DNA from: Ministeria vibrans ATCC 50519
Taxonomy: Eukaryota > Opisthokonta > Filasterea
Assembly: GCA_943704425.1 (NCBI GenBank)
Contig: CALSCP010001127.1
Coordinates: 1 to 21,574 of the forward strand
Length of the DNA: 21,574 nucleotides
Direction: 5' to 3'
The notes beneath the pieces were generated by a model. The model saw only the letters and a list, made by a program, of their open reading frames with translations. It did not search any database and was not told the origin of the DNA. How positions within the stretch are numbered: the stretch's first letter is position 1; each line of letters opens with the position of its first letter. Of this stretch, positions 1 through 9,421 are shown in pieces. A program made the position numbers and the translations under genes.

Positions 1-142
<142 letters not shown>

Positions 143-192
143 GACGTACTAATTACAATAATTTTACATTAATAATCTACTATGTTTTTTAG

Positions 193-1480
193 ACACTCGT
201 GACAGCAGAGTGTGCTGATCAATACGCGTGCGGAGGTTCCCAGTGCAACTACAACGCAGTGTTCACGGCGTCGCCCAGCCAGCCGGCCGTGTGCCTGGGT
301 GGGCTGGCCGGACAGGGCTTTGGCACGCGTGTGCTCCAGATCAGCCAACCCGTCAACACGTCGGAGCATGTCTACTGGTTCACCTATGAGCAAGCTGGCT
401 GCGCGGGCCCTGTCTCCGCCATTGACTCGGGCGTTTCCTATGGGTTTGCCAGTGGTGCTTGTGTCTACACCAACGTTGCTCAACTGGGCTTTGTAGAGTA
501 AGAAAAAAATTAATTCTAAAAAAAACATGAATGATAGAACGTAAAAATAATAATAATAATAATTTCTGGGTTCATTTTCGTGCAAAAGTTTATCGTTACA
601 GAAATAATAATAATAACTGTTATAATTGAAATCGACTATTAGTCTGATTAACATTATTATTAATGTTCTCTATTCTCTCTCTATTAATAATAATAATAAT
701 TAATTATTATTATTTTTTCTCTTCTATTTTAGAACTCTTGTGGACGGTGCCAGCGCTTCGTACAAGCTGGGTTGTCATCAATCATGCTCGTCGTGTCTGG
801 TAATGGGCACTGCCAAGAGTGGCTCGTGCGTCGACGTGAGTGCACTTGACCTGACACGCAACACTTTTGCGCCGACACTCAGTGCCTCATTTGTGATTGG
901 AGATCCCACAAATTTACCGTTGCAAGTGGCGTATTATATGGATGCGCAGTGTACGACAATGTTGAGCACGACGGGAGCCGGCTTTGCACCGTACACGAGT
1001 GGAACGTGTCTGTCGGGTGCGGGAGGATCGCTCTTTGCCGTCGTTGCTGCAGTCGACGGGACCTACACCATTGGATTTGCGTGCCAAGGACTCTCGGAAG
1101 ATCTCCCCTGTGTGAGCTGTACAATGACGCTGCATGGTCAGCACTACGGCGATTGTGTGGCTCTGGGCAACTCGCAGTACGTGATGGTACAGAGGAATGC
1201 GCAAGGCAATGCGAACCCGGGCACGATCATCATTGTCGACCCGACCTCCAATAACAACGGGGGCGCTACCAACTACACGGGTCTTGTGGTGGGCATTATT
1301 ATTGCGGCAGTGGTGGTTGCCGCGGGTGTCGGCTACGTTATCTACTGGAAGCGCAAACGCTCAACCGCCCGTCCCTACCACAGCATGGCGAGCGACCCGC
1401 ACGGCAACATTTATGCCGATGATGTCGGCTCGCCGCGCAACGACTACTTTCCCGATCCTGCGTCCTATTCAACTGCCTGA
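193..1480 (+). CDS. Cysteine-repeat type I membrane protein, 3' part (last two exons)
   Basis: I do not recognise this family. The exons are 193-497 and 733-1480. The intron 498-732 has a GTAAGA donor and a TTTTAG acceptor and leaves the frame intact. The visible part is 350 residues and starts after an acceptor at 191-192, so the N-terminus and any signal peptide lie upstream. The ectodomain is Cys-rich and repetitive. A block with a GFASGACV motif, a central aromatic-Gly-Cys stretch and a C-x2-C pair recurs as GFAPYTSGTCL, YTIGFACQ and PCVSC. The start of the first exon looks like the tail of an earlier copy. Sequons NTS and NYT are present. One hydrophobic segment (about 1279-1350, TGLVVGIIIAAVVVAAGVGY) is followed by basic WKRKR and a short cytoplasmic tail with tyrosines (YHSM fits the YxxPhi sorting pattern). 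A surface receptor or adhesion protein is an inference from topology only. Confidence 0.8.
498..732 (+). other. AT-rich intron with a 26-bp palindrome before the acceptor
   Basis: This 235-bp intron of the first gene is built largely of AAT/ATT runs. A perfect AT-only palindrome at 689-714, centred on TAATTA, ends 18 bases before the acceptor AG (731-732). In RNA it could fold the acceptor region into a hairpin. Intron boundaries are well supported by the frame; any regulatory role is speculative. Confidence 0.75.
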
Positions 1481-1958
1481 TTTTCTTTCTCATGTATGCG
1501 CGCGTGTTCGAATTCGCGGGCAAACACCCCTTGTTTACGAGCTGTTTACTTTATTATATCTTTTTGCGTCTTTACTTTGAGTTTCTTTTGAGCAACACAG
1601 TAATTTTCATGTCTAAATAATCTACAAGGCTGAAGGCTCGCCTTCTAACTTACTGCTATAGCTAATAGCATAGTGGGACCATACTTGACTACTTGTGAAA
1701 CATGTTATTGAAGAATGGTTCATGTTTGAATCATTAATAAGAAAAATAAAATAATTATAGGGAATTGAAAACAAGACTATATGCAAAACAAAGAGTGGCA
1801 CAATCATTATTCATTAATATTATATTTGTGATTGCGAAGGCTCAAAAAGAAAGAAAAAACGGTTGCTTTAACTTGTTTTAAATGTATTTTCACTCTTTAA
1901 AAGTTTTTTTGATTTATTTAATTATTTTAATTATATTCGCCCTTTACCTCGATTCATC
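1481..1958. other. Intergenic region, no gene seen
   Basis: This AT-rich spacer separates the membrane protein from P2X. I see no convincing coding frame or RNA gene. It holds short inverted repeats (GAAGGC-TC-GCCTTC at 1632-1645; GCTAT/ATAGC near 1653-1668) and an AATAAA at 1745-1750 that could serve the upstream gene, although 265 bases from its stop is long by this window's standards. No TATA box is evident before P2X. Confidence 0.7.
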
Positions 1959-3744
1959 ATGGTTAACTGGTCGGCACTGATCACCTACGACACAGGTATG
2001 CCACGAATTTTTTTGTCGGCGCTCCATCAGCACAGCACAGGGGAGTTTACCGATCGTGTACCGTTCTCCATTGTGTAGGCAAAGTCGTGCAGGTCAAGAG
2101 CAAGACTGTGGGCATCATCAACAGGACAGTGTAAGGCGGGTGGGTGTGTGTGCGTATCCATATGCGTGTGTGTGTGCGTGGGTGTGAAGGGAGAGAGAGA
2201 AAAGAAAATAACGACTGCGTCTCTCAAAAACTCATACATTTGTCTCCACGATTGCACATAGGCAAATATTCGTCTTGATTTACATCATCGTCTATGTGAT
2301 TGTCATCAAGAAGGGCTACCAGGCAACGGACAGCCTTATTGGCACTTCGATTACTAAAGTCAAAGGTACTTTTTTTTTTTTCCGTTTGTGTTTTCTATCA
2401 TGCATGTTTACATTGCTCTGACTCTGCCTTGTATTGCTTCTTTGGGGGCTTCTTCTGAACTGCTAGGCACGGCATTTACGTGCCCTGGCCACACACAACT
2501 GGAGAACTGCGAACCAGGCACGGTAACCATTTGGGACACGGCGGACTATGTGATACCGCCGCAGGAGAACGACGCGACCTTTGTGCAGACAAATTCGATT
2601 TTGACACCGTACCAGAAGCAGGGCACTTGTGCGCAGGTAACGAAAAACAACAGAAATGCAGTGGCATGCGCTGATGACTCGAACAGGCAACATCGTCGGG
2701 CACATGCGACGACGCAACCAACCCATGTACTGCCTACGAACACACCTCGTCGGGCATCCAAACGGGCAAGTGCATTCCAAATGGCGACAGGGGCAATACC
2801 ACCTGTGAAGTGTGGTCGTGGTGTCCGCTTGAGGCCGACGGCGATCCAGGCATCTACCGTGAGCTCACGAGCGCCGCCAACTTTACCCTCTTTCTCAAGA
2901 GCAACATCCGCTTCCCCAAGCTCATGGCACCCACCGAGCGCGCCTTCACCAACGTCGGACTGGGCAACAGCTCGGCAGCATACCTCAAGTCATGTCGCTG
3001 GGACACAGGCTCCAACTACTACTGTCCCATTTTTGTTCTCGAGACCATTATCGAGCGCACCGGCTGGAAGTTTTCCGACCTCACGCGTCTCGGCGGCGTC
3101 GTTGCCATCATCATCACATGGAACTGCGATCTTGACAAGGGCTACGACGACTGTCTCCCCACTTTCCGCTTTAGTCGTCTCGACGACCCTGAAAGTGTTC
3201 TCTCCCCCGGTTACAACTTTCGCTATGCAAACTTTTACCAGACCGAAAACTTTGTACGTTTCTTTTTTGAGTGTTCTGTTTTGTGTTTAGACATTCATCT
3301 TTTTTTTTTTTTTTGTGTGTGTATCTAGACCAATTACCGCTCTCTTCAAAAGGCGTACGGAGTTCGCTTTGTCATTATTCAAACTGGTATCTAAAACGAA
3401 AACAAAAAAGTCCTGTTTTTATTGTTTGTTAAATTCGGTATTCGATTAGGGATTGCTGGCAAGTTCTCAATTGTGCCGATGTTCCTGAACATTGGAGCGG
3501 GTCTGGCGCTGTTGGGTCTTGCGACCGTCGTTGCTGACTTTTTGTCCCTTAATTGTCTCAAACACAAGAGATTCTACCGCTCCAAGAAGGTGAGTCGCCC
3601 GCGCGATGACTATCGAGATTATGACCTTATTTTTCCATGTTGCAGTATGAAAGTGTCGACGATGCCGAGCTTGATATGACTATTCAAGTGGATCAGACGC
3701 CACTAGTGAAGCAAGAGACATATGCGCTGATGAAGGATGAATAA
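1959..3744 (+). CDS. P2X-type ATP-gated cation channel
   Basis: This encodes a ligand-gated cation channel subunit, a trimer in the family, opened by ATP in the plasma membrane or an internal acidic compartment. There are eight exons: 1959-1995, 2079-2130, 2262-2365, 2467-2636, 2687-3253, 3329-3386, 3450-3589 and 3646-3744, joining to 408 residues, the usual family length. P2X hallmarks appear in order: TM1 (IFVLIYIIVYVIVI), TKVKG (K62, K64), a WDTADYVIPPQE stretch, CEVWSWCP, NFT (T188), LGGVVAIIITWNCDLD, NFR (N298, R300), KAYG (K318), TM2 (about 337-360), and the YxxxK trafficking motif at Y372-K376. All residues that contact ATP in zebrafish P2X4 have counterparts. The ectodomain has twelve cysteines against ten in vertebrate P2X; the extra pair lies just after TKVKG. 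The start ATG gives the expected short cytosolic N-terminus. The family is certain; no paralogue number is assigned. Confidence 0.96.
2131..2261 (+). repeat. TG-rich P2X intron
   Basis: The second P2X intron (GTAAGG donor, CATAG acceptor) contains interrupted TG/GTGTGC runs between about 2140 and 2190. Similar TG runs recur in the CCDC61 and syntaxin introns of this window. Confidence 0.8.
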
Positions 3745-3745
3745 A
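3740..3745 (+). promoter_or_regulatory. Poly(A) signal overlapping the P2X stop codon
   Basis: AATAAA contains all three bases of the TAA stop (3742-3744). The next gene begins at 3789, so the P2X 3' UTR must be extremely short or run into the 53BP1-like gene. The hexamer is seen directly; its use is inferred. Confidence 0.6.
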
Positions 3746-3788
3746 ACTTTTAATCAGCCTATTAATCAGACTTTCACACTTTTTCTCA

Positions 3789-6700
3789 ATGGACGACGAC
3801 GGCCCACCCTTGTTCTCCACCGAGGACAACGGTAGTATATGTGCTGTAGTATGTGACTCGCAAGGCGACGAGTCGCAGGCGTGGGGAGATCGGCAAGACC
3901 ATCTCGAGCAAATCTTGGCGCGCACCGCCACCCGCCCTTGGCCAACGGATGCTCATGCCAGCGACGACGGTTCGGATGAGAAGGACGCTTTTGACCCGCC
4001 TGCTCCTCGTGCGTCGAGCTCGGCAACGTCAGAGTCATCACGTAATGGCAGAAAAAGCGCGAAAGAGACACGTCTGTCGCAACTTTCGCAAACGCACGAA
4101 GAGCGCGGACAGTCACCGACAACCAAGACATCACCACGAACCTCGTCCGGGTCGTCCACAAGTGCCTTTGGGTCGCGACAACAACCACCGGCCGCTCTCG
4201 CCGTTGAGGAAAGCTCTTTTTCGCTCTTTCCGCAAACTGCTCCGCCTCCCGTCGACCCACTGACGCTGCGCAACGGCGACACAATTGATCGCCATCACTG
4301 TGCTCCCTCTATACCCCTCGAGTCCTTACCGGATAGCCTTGCTTCCGCCACGGCGCCTCCCGCCTCCGTCTCCGATGGCGTTCCCCTGCGAGACTCTGCC
4401 TTGGGCTTTGCCCTTACACCACAGTCGCGCCATCTCAACGAACAGCAGCAACAAAGCGAATCGCAAACTTGTTTGCCGTCTGCTTCGGCTCCTCTTCTTG
4501 CCTCAGGCAGCCACACACAAGACCATGGTCCATCCCTTTCAGGACTCCCCACCTGTTCCATTGGTGCATCCCCAACACCCACGCGAGCCACCCGAGATAA
4601 CTACAACAACAGCAACAACAACAGCAACAACAATCGGCACGACGACGACAACGCGGACAATAACAACAGCAGCAGTAGCAACAACGACAACAACAGCAAC
4701 GATGACAACAACAGCAACGATGACGACGACAACAACAACAACAGTGACGACGACGACGACAATGATGACCACTCGCCCGTTTTGCTGGAACAAAAGCCAT
4801 CGCGCACTCCGTCGCCCATTAAAAGAACACACTCGTCGCCTGGAATGCGAGCTTCGCCGAAGAGCAAGAACGCGTCGCCGCTGCGCTTTACTCTGTCACA
4901 GCATACGTATCGATATGAGTCACTCGGCTCGGACGATCCAATCGACGAAGCTCCTACTGCGTCTCCTCGACGACTTGTGCCACATTGTCTTGGCCCCGAG
5001 GTGTCGCTTGTTGGCAACGAGACACTGCGTGAGGATGGTTTCGAAATTCAGTCGCCACCCGAGCACCGCACACGACACCGCGGCACGGTGGCGCGGAAAG
5101 CAGGTGACTGTTCCGAGGCGGAGGACGAGGAAGCTGATGTGTACCCAAGCAGAGAAGAGGCGAGCCGTCGGTCAAAGGAGGCGCTGTTGTCGCGGTTGAA
5201 GGAGGAGACGGAAATCAAAATTAACAGGCTGAAGAAGGCGGCACGTGAATCCAAACGCAAGCGTGTCAAACGCCAGGTGTCCCAGTTTACAGACGACGTG
5301 CGTCGCATGTATGATGAGGACAGCGACGTGAGCGATGATGACAACAACGATGACGACGACGAGGAGGAGTCGGGGAGGGAGGGGAAAGGAGAGAGAGACG
5401 CAAATGGTTCGGAACTGGCTGGCCAAAACAACAGTCGACATCGTGGTAGCCACAAACACAAGGTGATGGTGCGCCAGCGCGATGGTGACGATGACGATGA
5501 GGACGATTCGGTGTATCTGGAGCGTCGGCAGCGGGAGAAGCAGCAGGAAGCGAAGCGGGTTGAAGTGGAAGAGCCTCCGCAGAAAAAGATGAAGAAGGCG
5601 GAAAGTGACCCAGCGGAGGAGGAGGAGGAAGAGGAAGAGGAGAAGAACGCGGATGAGAAGGAGGAGGAGGAGGAGGAGGAGGAAGAGGAGAAGAACGCGG
5701 ATGAGGAGGAGGAGGAGGAGGAGGAAGAAGAGGATGCGACCGGCTCGGTGGCAACCGTATTGTTGGAGGCGACGCCACCCCCCGCATCGCCACTTTTGTG
5801 CCAGGGTGAGAAAGATGACGAGAATATAGATAGTGGCATTGAAAACGACAACGAGGCAGCCATGGCCAAGAAACAGGAAGAAGCGGATTTGGAGGACCTG
5901 GAACGATGGGACCAGGGAGCATCTCAGATCCAGCCGCCTCCAAACGACCCCTTCGCCTTTGACAGCCAGACGGTATCACCGCCTGGACATGTCACTACAA
6001 CGTTGGCGCGTGTCCCACCGCCCTCCGCCATCTCCCATTCCGCTACAACTACCGTTGACCAACCCAGCGCGACGTCCTCGACTGCATCATCGGCATTGAA
6101 TGGTGCTGCCGCTAAAAAGGTCTCCTTTGCCAAAACTGTGGGACGCGCCACGTCCACGACGCTCACAAGCATCCCAGAATCTCCTCCAATGACTCGCAAA
6201 AAGCTCTCCAAGAGTGCTCCGCCGTCGACGGTCACTCTCACGTCGTTGAGTCGAGTAGGGCAATCGCTCAAGTTGTCGTTGACCAAGCGCAAAGGTGCCA
6301 AAGCGGCGCCAAAGACAACGAAGTCCAAACATTTACCTGGTTCTTCACGCTTGAGCAACAGCAGAGGTGTGGAACCCGATCCTGAGACATACGCAGATGA
6401 GGACGAAGACGACGACGAGGAGGAGGAGGAGGAGGAGGAGGAGGAGGAGAAGGTCAGCATGCGCTCAGCAACTAAGGCGTGGCAGCACAAGCGGAAGGTC
6501 ACGACAAAGACAAGCAAGCGCAAAGCACCCGAGAGCAGCTCCGAAGACGACGACGACGACGACGACGACGATGATGATGATGATGATGATGATGACGACG
6601 ACGATGACGATGAAGAAGAAGATGACGACTCAGACAACTCCGACGATGATTCCGACGACGACTCCGGTGGTGTCCAACGGCGTGTTCATACCAAGATGCA

Positions 6701-8892
6701 CCACGAGACCCTCCTCGCCAATGGACCCTACCAGCGTGTGACCACCAAAGTGAAGCGAATTGTGCGATGCATCACGACGACACGCTACTACAGTGTCAAC
6801 GAGAAAGGACGCCAGAAACTTCTTGCCGAGAACACAGTGTACGGCACGCCGAAGCGTGACGTAAAGACCTCAGAGCGCATTGAGCCCCTCTTGGCACCGG
6901 TATCGACAACTTCCTCGACGACGAAGGCAGCAGCAGCAGCAGCAGCAGCAGCGGCAGCGGCTGCGGCGGCGGCGGCGGCGGCGACCGAGATTGTTACAGG
7001 GACATCACGTGGTGGCTCGTCATACAAACGCAGTCGTGTTACTCCGCCCTCGAGCAGCAGCACCGGCGGTGGCGGCGGCGGCGGCGGCGGTGGTGGTGGT
7101 GGTGGCAACGGTGCAACAACACGAAAGCGCCCGACGAGTGTGTCACGCTCTCCTGAACGACTCTATAAGGGCGCTTTCCGCGCTCCCATCACCCCATCGC
7201 CGACACTCACCCCACCCGAGGCGTCTCGTAAGAAGACCAACTCGCCCCCCGTCGTTGCAAGCAAACGAACGCGCACCTCACGTAGCCCGGCCATTGCCGA
7301 ACACGATCCTCTTGCCGTCAGCACCAAAGTGTTTGCTTTTTGGGCTTGCGACGACATGTACTACCCGGCGATTGTGCGCGAGCGTGACCTCATCAACCGT
7401 ACCCTCCGTGTCAAATTCTGCGACGTTCAGGGCAAAGAGATCAAACTCAATGACGACCAGGTGTGTCCTCTCTCGGCTCTGCACGACTCCCTCTCGGCTC
7501 TGCACGACTCCCTCTCGGTGATGGTCCTGGAAAAATTTAAGAGCGACTACGTTGCGGCGCGCGTGACTCGTCGTGTCTCTGATACTACCTTTTGCGTGGT
7601 GCTTCAGGACGGCACGCAAGACAACGAAAAGGAACTTGAGACTGGCTGGGACAGTATCATGCTGGACGAGACCATCTTCGGCAAAATACGCCCCAAGCCC
7701 AAGGCACGACCGGCTGTTCCTCTCAGTGCAACCAATCCTATCGAGGACGGCAACGACTCTGAATCGAGCACACCACGCAAACGACGCAAGACAGCAGCAG
7801 CAGCGGCGACGGCGGGAGGAGGAGGAGGAGTCTCGGGTGCACGTGGAGTTGTTGCGTCGCCGGCGGCCATGCCAACAAGCTCAGTCTTTGCCCATTGTGC
7901 AGTGAGCAGCAAGACTGGACGGAAGCCATGGATCTTGCCTCACTCAGCGGGCACCACACCACTGCGTTGCGCGACTTTTCTGCTGTCGGGAACGGCCAAG
8001 GACGCAGTGCAGGAGGTGAAGTTACTCGGAGGCTTGGTGATTGAGACACTGGGCGCGCGACTTGACAAGAACCGACGTGTGTTTCTTGTTGCAGACGAAC
8101 CGCGTCGCACACAAAAGTACTTTGCTGCACTTGCCGCGGGCGTACCTCGTCTTCACATTGACTGGCTTGCCGACTGTGTGCAGCAGGGCAAGATGTTGAT
8201 GCCGTTGGCGACGGACTTTCTCAGCAATGGCACACCAAGCGACGGTGTAGAGCGCATTTCGTAAGTACTTCACGAAATCCTCTTTTCCTGTTTCTGTTGT
8301 TTTTTTCTCAAAGGAGGAGGGATTGAATTTTTCTGAATCCTGTTATAGGCATGACTCGATGGAACCGACGGGAAATACCTTCCAGGGCACACGAGTACTT
8401 GTGACGATGACGCGCACGGCCAAGAAGGTGCGCGGCGCAACACCGCTGGTTACCAAGGACAACCTGTACGTGCACTCCCTCCAGCTGGCGGGAGCGAGCG
8501 TGGTGCTCAACTTACTCGTGCCATCGGAGGAGCTCGCAGGCGAAGACGTCGATGCCGACGCAGCGCACGTCACCGATGGCGTTCCTCAACCGGTCAAGTA
8601 TGTCGTGGTCGTCCACATGAACCATGACAGTACATCGAGTCTCTCGTGTGTACCATCCGACGCCGCTGTTTCAGGTAGAGGAAACGTTTGAGAGACATAA
8701 AGAGAGAAGAGACTGCGACAAACAAAGACAGACAGAGAATGACTTATATTTTCTCACTCTTTTGTTGGTTTGTGTGACTCAGCTGCTGAATTCTCCCACT
8801 GCCCGATTGTCAATCATATGTGGTTGCTTGACTCGCTCATATGCGAGGAGGTGCTTGAGCCGCAGCCAGAGCACAGACCTGATTATATGTAG
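3789..8892 (+). CDS. 53BP1-like tandem-Tudor/tandem-BRCT DNA-damage protein
   Basis: In animals 53BP1 reads H4K20me2 (Tudor) and phospho-H2AX (BRCT) at double-strand breaks. Exons 3789-8260, 8349-8674 and 8783-8892 join to 1635 residues. Near the N-terminus S24-Q25 and S29-Q30 follow a hydrophobic patch, resembling human S25Q/S29Q. A long acidic, disordered middle follows with Asn/Asp, Glu, Asp, Ala and Gly runs and basic NLS-like patches (TPRKRRKT after the Tudors). Tandem Tudor spans about 1175-1300, with cage counterparts W1185, Y1191/Y1192, F1210 and D1212. BRCT1 starts about 1392 with a phospho-pocket S1400-G1401 and T1441/K1443, and W1459. BRCT2 ends with W1613 and a RPDYM tail like the human HDYVSH end. 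The long linker between Tudor and BRCT is as in 53BP1. The fungal relatives Crb2/Rad9 are the alternative, but the QKYFAALAAGVP stretch matches 53BP1 better. Spacing to P2X is 44 bp. Confidence 0.93.
4597..4770 (+). repeat. CAA/GAC trinucleotide tract encoding Asn/Asp/Ser
   Basis: Within the 53BP1-like CDS, runs of AAC/AGC then GAC codons encode an alternating Asn, Ser and Asp stretch of roughly 55 residues in a presumed disordered region. The frame remains open throughout, so the expansion has been in whole codons. Confidence 0.9.
5614..5735 (+). repeat. GAG tract with a 48-bp imperfect duplication, encoding poly-Glu
   Basis: This GAG/GAA run encodes three Glu blocks separated by two KNADE spacers. 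The 24-base segment at 5634-5657 recurs exactly at 5682-5705, a 48-base (16-codon) period. The block is therefore a segmental duplication as well as a slippage run. It lies in the acidic linker of the 53BP1-like protein. Confidence 0.88.
6408..6640 (+). repeat. Two acidic triplet tracts (GAG, then GAC/GAT)
   Basis: A pure GAG run near 6417-6450 encodes Glu. A GAC/GAT run at about 6546-6615 encodes more than 20 consecutive Asp and is followed by GAA codons. The Asp run changes codon in blocks (GAC, GAT, GAC), which suggests more than one round of local expansion. Both lie inside the 53BP1-like CDS. Confidence 0.9.
6927..6983 (+). repeat. GCA/GCG tract encoding poly-Ala
   Basis: GCA codons give way to GCG codons and encode about 19 consecutive alanines in the 53BP1-like protein, upstream of the Tudor domain. 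Confidence 0.9.
7063..7107 (+). repeat. GGC/GGT tract encoding poly-Gly
   Basis: About 14 glycine codons in a row, GGC then GGT, lie in the linker before the Tudor domain of the 53BP1-like protein. Confidence 0.9.
7470..7511 (+). repeat. Exact 21-bp tandem duplication in the Tudor region
   Basis: Positions 7470-7490 and 7491-7511 are identical 21-base units, followed by a partial third (CTCTCGG). They encode LSALHDS twice (residues 1228-1234 and 1235-1241), between the two Tudor folds. Zero divergence between copies suggests a recent event or an assembly error. Confidence 0.95.
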
Positions 8893-9040
8893 ATTACTTC
8901 AATATTAATATAATAATAATAATAATGATAAATTAATTATAATAAATTTATTACTGTTTCATTAAAAATGGGTTGTATTCTTCTTCTTGTTATTATTAAT
9001 TTTATTAATTTTTATTATTATCGCCTTTGCAATACACAAG

Positions 9041-9214
9041 ACTCGCGGGGTTGCATGGGCCAGCGCCAGCGATCAAGGATGTCCGCAAGCGCAGTCATAG
9101 AGCCGCTTTGAGAATGTGACAAAGGCACTCTTGGCTCAGGAGGCAGTTGCGGGCTAGACCTGGATCGCTATGCCGTCGATAATGCTTACCGTATCGTTGT
9201 GTCCATTAATAGTG

Positions 9215-9217
<3 letters not shown>
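9041..9217 (+). pseudogene. Possible decayed coding fragment, unidentified
   Basis: This island stands out from the surrounding AT-rich DNA by base composition. One plus-strand frame reads TRGVAWASASDQ, meets a TAG at 9098-9100, then continues with RFENVTKALLAQEAVAG to another TAG. Another frame continues with LDLDRYAVDNAYRIVVS into the AAT repeat. Coding-like composition split by one nonsense codon and one frame change suggests a relic of an exon, or a consensus error near the repeat. I do not recognise the protein. Minus-strand reading gives nothing resembling ASCC3. A non-coding RNA is not excluded. Confidence 0.35.
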
Positions 9218-9287
<70 letters not shown>

Positions 9288-9294
9288 TAATAAA

Positions 9295-9380
<86 letters not shown>
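9215..9380. repeat. 166-bp (AAT)n microsatellite
   Basis: Nearly pure AAT for 166 bases with two AAA-type interruptions around 9284-9296. It lies just downstream of the donor site that closes the only ASCC3 exon in the window. Its length makes it a likely assembly break or collapse point. Poly-Ile, poly-Leu and poly-Asn frames across it are artefacts. Confidence 0.97.
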
Positions 9381-9421
9381 GACAATCATTATAATATTAT
9401 TGTTTTGATTTGTGAACTGAC

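Larger units (their letters stand above)
8893..9421. other. Spacer/intron region between the 53BP1-like gene and the ASCC3 fragment
   Basis: After the TAG stop at 8890-8892 the sequence turns AT-rich; AATAAA at 8941-8946 is a plausible poly(A) signal 49 bases downstream. A GC-richer island occupies about 9035-9217 and an AAT tract 9215-9380. The expected following exons of the minus-strand ASCC3 gene are not present on either side of the repeat. Confidence 0.75.

Noticed and set aside
4285-5199. 304-codon plus-strand frame inside the 53BP1-like gene
   Set aside because: It is a shifted frame of the triplet-repeat region; the poly-Thr stretch is just the Asn/Asp repeat read out of phase.
9041-9160. 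Reassigned TAG codon
   Set aside because: One in-frame TAG in a degraded island is not evidence of recoding; a TAG correctly terminates the 53BP1-like protein at 8890-8892, matching the family's C-terminus.
9170-9408. Poly-Ile, poly-Leu and poly-Asn frames
   Set aside because: They are translations of the AAT microsatellite only.
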